A DNA stretch of 17,958 nucleotides from CAZEIW01 sp964512305 (GTDB taxonomy: Bacteria > Pseudomonadota > Gammaproteobacteria > Burkholderiales > Burkholderiaceae_F), in assembly GCA_964512305.1 (NCBI GenBank), contig CAZEIW010000207.1:1-17958 (forward strand), read 5' to 3'. Positions 13,337-17,958 of this stretch are shown piece by piece. Positions within the stretch are counted from its first letter, which is position 1, and each line of letters begins with the position of its first letter. The notes below the pieces were generated by a model. That model was not told the DNA's origin. It worked only from the letters and a program-made list of their open reading frames with translations, and made no database searches. The translations under genes and the position numbers were made by a program.

Positions 13337-14845
13337 TCAGCCGGCGCGCGCCAGCAGGAACTGGGTCAACAGCGGCACGGGCCGGCCGGTTGCGCCCTTG
13401 GCCGCGCCTCCGCGGTAGGCGGTGCCGGCGATGTCCAGGTGGGCCCAGCGCTGCTGGCGAGTGAAGCGCGAGAGGAAGCAGGCGGCCGCGACCGCGCCGG
13501 CGTTGGCCGGCGAGCCGATGTTGGCGATGTCGGCGAAATTGGACTTCAGCTGGTCCTGGTACTCGTCGTCCAGCGGCATGCGCCAGGCCGCGTCGCCGGC
13601 GGCGCGGCCGGCCGCAAGCAGCTCGCCTGCCAGCGCCTCGTCGGTGCTGAAAAGCCCGGAGTTGACGTTGCCGAGCGCCGTCACGCACGCGCCGGTCAGC
13701 GTGGCGACGTCGATGATCGCCGCCGGCTTGAACCGCTGCACGTAGGTGAGCGCGTCGCACAGGATCAGCCGCCCCTCGGCGTCGGTATTGAGCACCTCGA
13801 TCGTCTGCCCGGACATCGACGTCACGATGTCGCCCGGCTTGTTCGCGCGTCCCGACGGCAGGTTCTCGCAGGCCGGCACGACGCCGACGACGTTGATCCT
13901 GGGCTTGAGCTCCGCGATCGCGCGCAGCGTCCCCAGCACCGACGCGGCGCCGCACATGTCGAACTTCATCTCGTCCATGTTGGCCGCCGGCTTGATCGAG
14001 ATGCCGCCGGAGTCGAACGTGATCCCCTTGCCAACCAGCGCGATCGGATCCGCGAACCCGCCGCGGCCGCCGCCGCGGTACTTCAGGACGATCAGTCGCG
14101 GCGGCTGCTCGGAGCCGCGAGCCACCGACAGGAACGACCCCATGCCGAGCGCCTCGATCCGCCGCTGATCGAGAACCTGCGCTTCCAGGCCCCATTCGCG
14201 CGCCAGCTTGCGGGCCTGCTGCGCCAGGTAGTCGGGGGTGCAGACGTTGGCGGGCAGATTGCCCAGGCGCTTGGCGAACTCCACGCCGTTGGCGAGCGCA
14301 CGGCCCTCGGCGAGCCCGCGCTCGGCTTCCGCGTCGCGCTTGTCCACGATCAGGTCGACGCGGCTCACGCCCTTGGCGCCGGCGTCGCCGTCGGCGAGCG
14401 GGCCGCCCTTGCCGCTCTTGAGCTCGTCGGCGCGGAACGCCGCCTCGCGCGCGGTCGTCGCGCACGTGCGGGCCGTCCAGTGGGCGTCGCGTCCCTTGAC
14501 GGTCCACCCCAAGGGGTCGATCGCGAGGCGTGCCACCCCCGCGCCTGCGCCCTTGACCGCGGCCTTCACGGCCTCGACGAACGCCCGGTCGCCGAACTCG
14601 TCCGCCTTGCCCAGGCCGACCAGCGCGATGCGCGCGCTCGCCACGCCCGGCAGCGCTCGCAGCACGACGATGGTTCCCCGCTTGCCCTGCATGTCCCCGC
14701 TGGCCACGGCCGCGCGCAGAGCGCCGTGCGTGGCGCGGTCCAGGCGCGCCGCGGCGGCCGACAGCTTGCCGTCCGCGTACACGCCGACCGCGATGCAGTC
14801 GGTCTTGATCGACTCGATCGGTCCGGGCTTCGTGCTAAATTCCAT
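13337..14845 (-). CDS. pepA: Cytosolic leucyl aminopeptidase (PepA, M17)
   Basis: 502 aa, the normal length. PepA removes N-terminal residues from peptides with two metal ions; in E. coli it is also a DNA-binding accessory protein (XerA/CarP). The M17 catalytic blocks are intact: GKGITFDSGGISIKP (Lys273, Asp278, Lys285), MKFDMCGA (Asp296), and the signature NTDAEGRL at 353-360 (Asp355, Glu357, Arg359). The metal ligand and bicarbonate-site positions are therefore all present. The ATG at 14843-14845 has a good ribosome site (GGAAGG). It heads the pepA-holC-DUF2486 unit and is divergent from lptF. Confidence 0.97.
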   Translation of the reverse strand: MEFSTKPGPIESIKTDCIAVGVYADGKLSAAAARLDRATHGALRAAVASGDMQGKRGTIVVLRALPGVASARIALVGLGKADEFGDRAFVEAVKAAVKGAGAGVARLAIDPLGWTVKGRDAHWTARTCATTAREAAFRADELKSGKGGPLADGDAGAKGVSRVDLIVDKRDAEAERGLAEGRALANGVEFAKRLGNLPANVCTPDYLAQQARKLAREWGLEAQVLDQRRIEALGMGSFLSVARGSEQPPRLIVLKYRGGGRGGFADPIALVGKGITFDSGGISIKPAANMDEMKFDMCGAASVLGTLRAIAELKPRINVVGVVPACENLPSGRANKPGDIVTSMSGQTIEVLNTDAEGRLILCDALTYVQRFKPAAIIDVATLTGACVTALGNVNSGLFSTDEALAGELLAAGRAAGDAAWRMPLDDEYQDQLKSNFADIANIGSPANAGAVAAACFLSRFTRQQRWAHLDIAGTAYRGGAAKGATGRPVPLLTQFLLARAG

Positions 14846-14910
14846 TCGATTGCCTTCCGTCTGGCTGCGGTGCCGGGACGCACCGCGCCGGCGCCGCGCC
14901 GGAGCGCCCC

Positions 14911-14918
14911 AGTATAGA
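14911..14918. promoter_or_regulatory. AT-rich -10-like element in the pepA/lptF divergent gap
   Basis: The 138-base gap is very GC-rich except for AGTATAGA. On the plus strand it reads TATAGA (14913-14918), and on the minus strand TATACT (14911-14916), each four to five of six matches to a -10 box. I see no convincing -35 for either direction, so it may serve one or both genes. Confidence 0.3.
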
Positions 14919-14983
14919 GGAGCCTCGCCGCGGGGCCTGGCCGCGGCCCCCGTTGCGCAGCCCCCCGCCGCAACGCGCCCGCC

Positions 14984-16096
14984 ATGATCTTCCGACGCGC
15001 CATGATCAGCGAGCTGTCCGGCACCGCGGGCGCGGTCTTCACGGTGCTGTTCTGCATCGTGTTCACGCAGGGCCTGGTGCGGATCCTCGGCGACGCGGCC
15101 AGCGGGGACGTCGACAGCAAGGCCGTGTTCTCGATCGTCGCGCTGACGGCCCTCACGAGCCTGCCGCTCGTGCTCGCGCTGACGGTCTTCATCGCGGTGC
15201 TAATGGCGCTGTCGCGCGCGTTCCGCGATTCCGAAATGGTGGTCTGGTTCGCGTCCGGCCAGAGCCTGCTCGCCTGGGTGCGCCCGGTTCTGCGCTTCGC
15301 GGCGCCGCTGGCGGTCGTCGTGGCGATGCTGTCGCTGGCCGTGGCGCCCTGGGCCGAGCGGATGATCGCCGAGGGGCGGCAGCGCTTCGAGCAGCGCGAT
15401 GACGTCAGCAAGGTGACGCCGGGGCGGTTCGTCGAGTCGTCCGCTTCCGAGCGCGTCTTCTTCGTCGAGAACCTCGATCTCGACGGCGCGCGGGTCAAGA
15501 ACGTGTTCGTCAGCCATCGGAGCGGCAATCGCGACAACCTGATCGTCGCCGCGCAGGGGGTGATCGAAACGCACGCCGACGGCTCGCGCTTCCTGGTGCT
15601 CGAAAACGGCCGGCGCTACGAAGGCACCCCGGGACTCGCCGAGTACCGCGTGCTCGAATTCGACCGCTATGCGATCCGCCTCGAGCAGCAGACCGAGACG
15701 CCGATCGCGCCGTCGCTCGCGCGCGCGCTGCCCACCACGCAGTTGGTCGCCGAGCGCAACGCGCGCAACCTCGGCGAGCTGCTGTGGCGCATCGGCCTGC
15801 CGGCGCTGACGCTCGTGCTGGCGCTGCTGGCGATCCCGCTCGCGTACACGAACCCGCGCATCGGGCGCTCGGCCAACCTGATCGCCGCGGTGCTGGTGTT
15901 CCTGCTGTACGTCAACGGCGTGCAGATCATGCAGGCCTGGGTGCAGCGCGATCGCGTGGGCTTCGCGACCGCCGTCTGGCTGACGCACGCGGTCGCGCTG
16001 GCGGCCACCGCGAGCCTTTTCGTCCGCCGCATCTACATGCAGCGCTGGCTGCCGCGCTGGCTCAGCATCGGCTGGTGGCGGCACCGGCGCGGGTGA
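14984..16096 (+). CDS. lptF: Lipopolysaccharide export permease LptF
   Basis: 370 aa. With LptG it forms the inner-membrane permease that, driven by LptB, extracts lipopolysaccharide and passes it to LptC-LptA. MIFRRAMISELSGTAGAVFTVLF is the family's N-terminus, which is why the first ATG is used. Six membrane spans are visible, three near the N-terminus (about residues 13-35, 46-72 and 100-121) and three near the C-terminus (about 275-295, 305-324 and 335-354). The periplasmic jellyroll-like domain lies between (VTPGRFVESSASERVFFVEN onward). The gene is followed by lptG after three bases. Confidence 0.95.
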   Translation: MIFRRAMISELSGTAGAVFTVLFCIVFTQGLVRILGDAASGDVDSKAVFSIVALTALTSLPLVLALTVFIAVLMALSRAFRDSEMVVWFASGQSLLAWVRPVLRFAAPLAVVVAMLSLAVAPWAERMIAEGRQRFEQRDDVSKVTPGRFVESSASERVFFVENLDLDGARVKNVFVSHRSGNRDNLIVAAQGVIETHADGSRFLVLENGRRYEGTPGLAEYRVLEFDRYAIRLEQQTETPIAPSLARALPTTQLVAERNARNLGELLWRIGLPALTLVLALLAIPLAYTNPRIGRSANLIAAVLVFLLYVNGVQIMQAWVQRDRVGFATAVWLTHAVALAATASLFVRRIYMQRWLPRWLSIGWWRHRRG

Positions 16097-16099
16097 CGA

Positions 16100-17233
16100 A
16101 TGCGGACGCTGCGACGCTACCTTTGGCGCGAGATCGCGGCGGCGACCACGTTCGTGCTGCTGGCACTGATCGGGCTGTTCGCGCTGTTCGACCTGATCAA
16201 CCAGCTGGGCGACCTCGGGAAGTCGGGCTACCGGCTGAGCCACGCGGTCGCTTTCGTCGCGCTGCTGACGCCGGCGCGCGCCTACGAGTTGATGCCGATC
16301 GCGGCGCTGATCGGCACCATCTACGCGCTGTCGAAGCTGGCGGCGAACTCCGAGTTCACGATCATGCGCGTGTCGGGCATGAGCACGCGCAGGCTCGCCA
16401 GCGCGGTGCTGCAGATCGGCGCGGTGCTGATCGTCTTCGCCTACCTGTTCGGCGAGGTCGTGGCGCCGCCGGCCGAGGACCTCGCGCAGCGCTTCAAGCT
16501 GCGCGCGACCGGCGCCGCGCTGGCGCAGGAGTTCCGCTCCGGCGTGTGGGTGCGCGACGTGGTCAAGGGCGTCGACGGCGCGCCCGACCGGCTGCGCTTC
16601 GTCAACGTCGATCACGTGAACACCGACGCGACCGTCGATCGCTGGCGCATCTTCGAGTTCGACCCGGACTTCAGGCTGCGTTCGCTAAGTTCCGCCGCCA
16701 GCGGCCGCTACGAGCGCGGCCGCGGCTGGATCCTGACCGATGTCGTCGAGACGCGGATCCCCACGCTCGCGGGGCAGGACACCGGCCGCCTGGCGCAGCG
16801 CACAGAGGTCGTGCGCGAGGCGACGCGGGTGTGGCAGTCGGAGCTGACGCCGGAGATCTTCGGCGTTCTGCTGGTGCAGCCCGAGCGGATGGAGGCGCTG
16901 AGCCTGATGCGCTACATCCGCCACCTCGCGGAGAACCACCAGCGCACGGACCGCTACGAGATCGCGCTGTGGAAGAAGCTGTTCTACCCGCTGGTGATCG
17001 TCGTGATGATGGCGCTCGCGCTGCCGTTCGCGTACCTGCACGTGCGCGCGGGTTCGGTGAGCCTGAAGATCTTCTCGGGGATCATGATCGGCGTGCTGTT
17101 CTACGCGCTCAACAAGCTGTTCTCGCACCTCGGTCTGCTCAATACCTGGCCCCCCATCGTGATCGCGGCGATGCCCGGCCTGGTGGCGCTGGCGTTCGCG
17201 CTGGGCGCGCTGTACTGGGTCGAACGGCGCTGA
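16100..17233 (+). CDS. lptG: Lipopolysaccharide export permease LptG
   Basis: 377 aa, partner of LptF. The N-terminal MRTLRRYLWREIAAATTFVL, the cytoplasmic coupling region around LTPARAYELMPIAALIGTIY and NSEFTIMRVSGMSTRRLA are typical of LptG, where the MRVSGMS loop contacts the ATPase LptB. Spans are predicted at about 15-35, 60-80, 98-118, 293-312, 322-340 and 350-372, with the periplasmic domain in between. It begins three bases after the lptF stop, so the two are co-transcribed. It converges on ilvD, with only ten bases between the stops and no hairpin terminator visible. Confidence 0.95.
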   Translation: MRTLRRYLWREIAAATTFVLLALIGLFALFDLINQLGDLGKSGYRLSHAVAFVALLTPARAYELMPIAALIGTIYALSKLAANSEFTIMRVSGMSTRRLASAVLQIGAVLIVFAYLFGEVVAPPAEDLAQRFKLRATGAALAQEFRSGVWVRDVVKGVDGAPDRLRFVNVDHVNTDATVDRWRIFEFDPDFRLRSLSSAASGRYERGRGWILTDVVETRIPTLAGQDTGRLAQRTEVVREATRVWQSELTPEIFGVLLVQPERMEALSLMRYIRHLAENHQRTDRYEIALWKKLFYPLVIVVMMALALPFAYLHVRAGSVSLKIFSGIMIGVLFYALNKLFSHLGLLNTWPPIVIAAMPGLVALAFALGALYWVERR

Positions 17234-17243
17234 CGTTTCCGGC

Positions 17244-17958
17244 TCAGTCGGTGATCGCGCCGCGGGTTGCGCTCGACACCTGCCGGGCGAACTTGGCGAG
17301 CACGCCGCGCGTGTAGCGCGGCGGCGGCGGTGTCCAGGCGGCGCGGCGGCGCGCCAGCTCGGCGTCGTCGACGTTGAGCTGCAGCAGCAGCCGGTGCGCG
17401 TCGATCGTGATCGAATCGCCTTCGCGCACCAGTGCGAGGGTTCCGCCGACGAAGGCCTCGGGCGCCACGTGACCCACCACCATGCCCCAGGTGCCGCCCG
17501 AGAAGCGGCCGTCGGTGATCAGCCCGACGCTCTCCCCCAGCCCCTTGCCGATCAGCGCCGAAGTCGGCGCCAGCATCTCGCGCATGCCCGGCCCGCCCTT
17601 GGGCCCTTCGTAGCGGATCACGATCACGTCGCCTGCGCGGATCCGGTCTCCCAGGATCGCCGCCATCGCGTCGTCCTCGGAATCGAATACCCGCGCCGGC
17701 CCAGTGTGAAGCAGCCGTTCGTGGCCTGCAAGTTTGACAACACAGCCATCGGGAGCGAGCGAGCCTCGGAGGATAGCGAATCCGCCGTCTCTCTTGAGCG
17801 GATTTGAAAGCGGGCGCAAAACTTCCTGCGACGGAGTTTCCGTGGCGTCTCGAATCTCGTCGAAGAGACTGCGGCCGGAAGTGGTCTTCCCGTCGTTTAG
17901 CAGACTTGCTTCACGAAGGCGTTTGCCCAGAAGGCGCATGCCACCTGCATGAAACATG
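17244..17958 (-). CDS. ilvD: Dihydroxy-acid dehydratase, C-terminal part (cut by window edge)
   Basis: About 238 codons of the 3' part; the gene continues beyond the window. The protein belongs to the IlvD/Edd dehydratases, iron-sulfur enzymes, and matches IlvD (branched-chain amino acid synthesis) in the blocks RYEGPKGGPGMREMLAPTSA, GLITDGRFSGGTWGMVVGHV, EGDSITIDAH and RYTRGVLAKFARQVSSA. The ATG at 17955-17957 lies within the conserved region, so it is internal, not the start. The part from 17244 to about 17700 is ~73-78% GC, while 17700-17958 is only ~59%, with more A/T-ending codons, although the frame is continuous. This suggests recombination with a different allele or source. A 6-phosphogluconate dehydratase (Edd) is less likely, given these blocks. 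Confidence 0.88.
   Translation of the reverse strand, partial: MFHAGGMRLLGKRLREASLLNDGKTTSGRSLFDEIRDATETPSQEVLRPLSNPLKRDGGFAILRGSLAPDGCVVKLAGHERLLHTGPARVFDSEDDAMAAILGDRIRAGDVIVIRYEGPKGGPGMREMLAPTSALIGKGLGESVGLITDGRFSGGTWGMVVGHVAPEAFVGGTLALVREGDSITIDAHRLLLQLNVDDAELARRRAAWTPPPPRYTRGVLAKFARQVSSATRGAITD

Noticed and set aside
13298..14917. Long plus-strand frame opposite pepA
   Set aside because: The minus strand encodes PepA with every catalytic residue in place. The plus-strand translation is compositionally biased, with no family features.
17234..17243. A terminator between lptG and ilvD
   Set aside because: Only ten bases separate the stops, and no hairpin with a T run is visible.

Overview
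The window looks like chromosomal DNA of a high-GC betaproteobacterium, most likely of the order Burkholderiales. The main clue is the minus-strand run pepA - holC - DUF2486-like gene, with valS on the same strand further along, and a divergent lptF-lptG pair upstream of pepA. To my knowledge this neighbourhood is typical of that group; the genus cannot be named from the window.

Layout. (1) 1-2700 is a mobile, repeat-rich stretch. It holds the tail of an unrecognised gene, a CYTH-domain gene whose last codons are made of REP-type palindromes, a remnant of an IS1182-like transposase, and a complete IS110-family element. (2) 2700-6380 is a plus-strand accessory cluster of small genes: three GFA-like zinc proteins, a GNAT acetyltransferase, two VOC/glyoxalase-fold proteins, a tiny membrane protein, a DUF1272 cysteine-rich protein and a small unknown protein. 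(3) 6415-9264 is valS on the minus strand. (4) 9379-12123 is a plus-strand exported zinc metalloprotease sitting between valS and the DUF2486 gene. (5) 12141-12240 is an inverted pair of REP palindromes between convergent genes. (6) 12244-14845 is pepA-holC-DUF2486 on the minus strand. (7) 14984-17233 is lptF-lptG, encoding the permease of the lipopolysaccharide export machine. (8) 17244-17958 is the 3' part of an ilvD-like dehydratase, cut by the window edge.

The most interesting system is the IS110 element. Removing 1597 bp (1009-2605) rebuilds a perfect 40-bp REP palindrome that is identical, in reverse complement, to an intact copy at 772-811. This fixes the element's ends and its target. 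The transposase has almost no 3' non-coding sequence but about 250 bp upstream. That leader holds two related sequence blocks in an RNA-like layout. The 5' block carries GUGGGAGAG, which mirrors the REP target half-site GCGGGAGAG. The 3' block carries UUGGAGAG, which mirrors the element's own end ATGGAGAG. The 3' block is also enclosed by a perfect 9-bp stem. This is the expected architecture of a bridge RNA, with a target-binding loop followed by a donor-binding loop, so the window probably holds a REP-targeting, RNA-guided recombinase with its natural target, both junctions and its guide RNA.

Other points worth a second look are a REP-encoded tail on the CYTH protein, a sharp GC drop inside ilvD near 17700, the metalloprotease interrupting the usual holC-DUF2486-valS order, and the lack of a conventional start codon near the expected N-terminus of holC.
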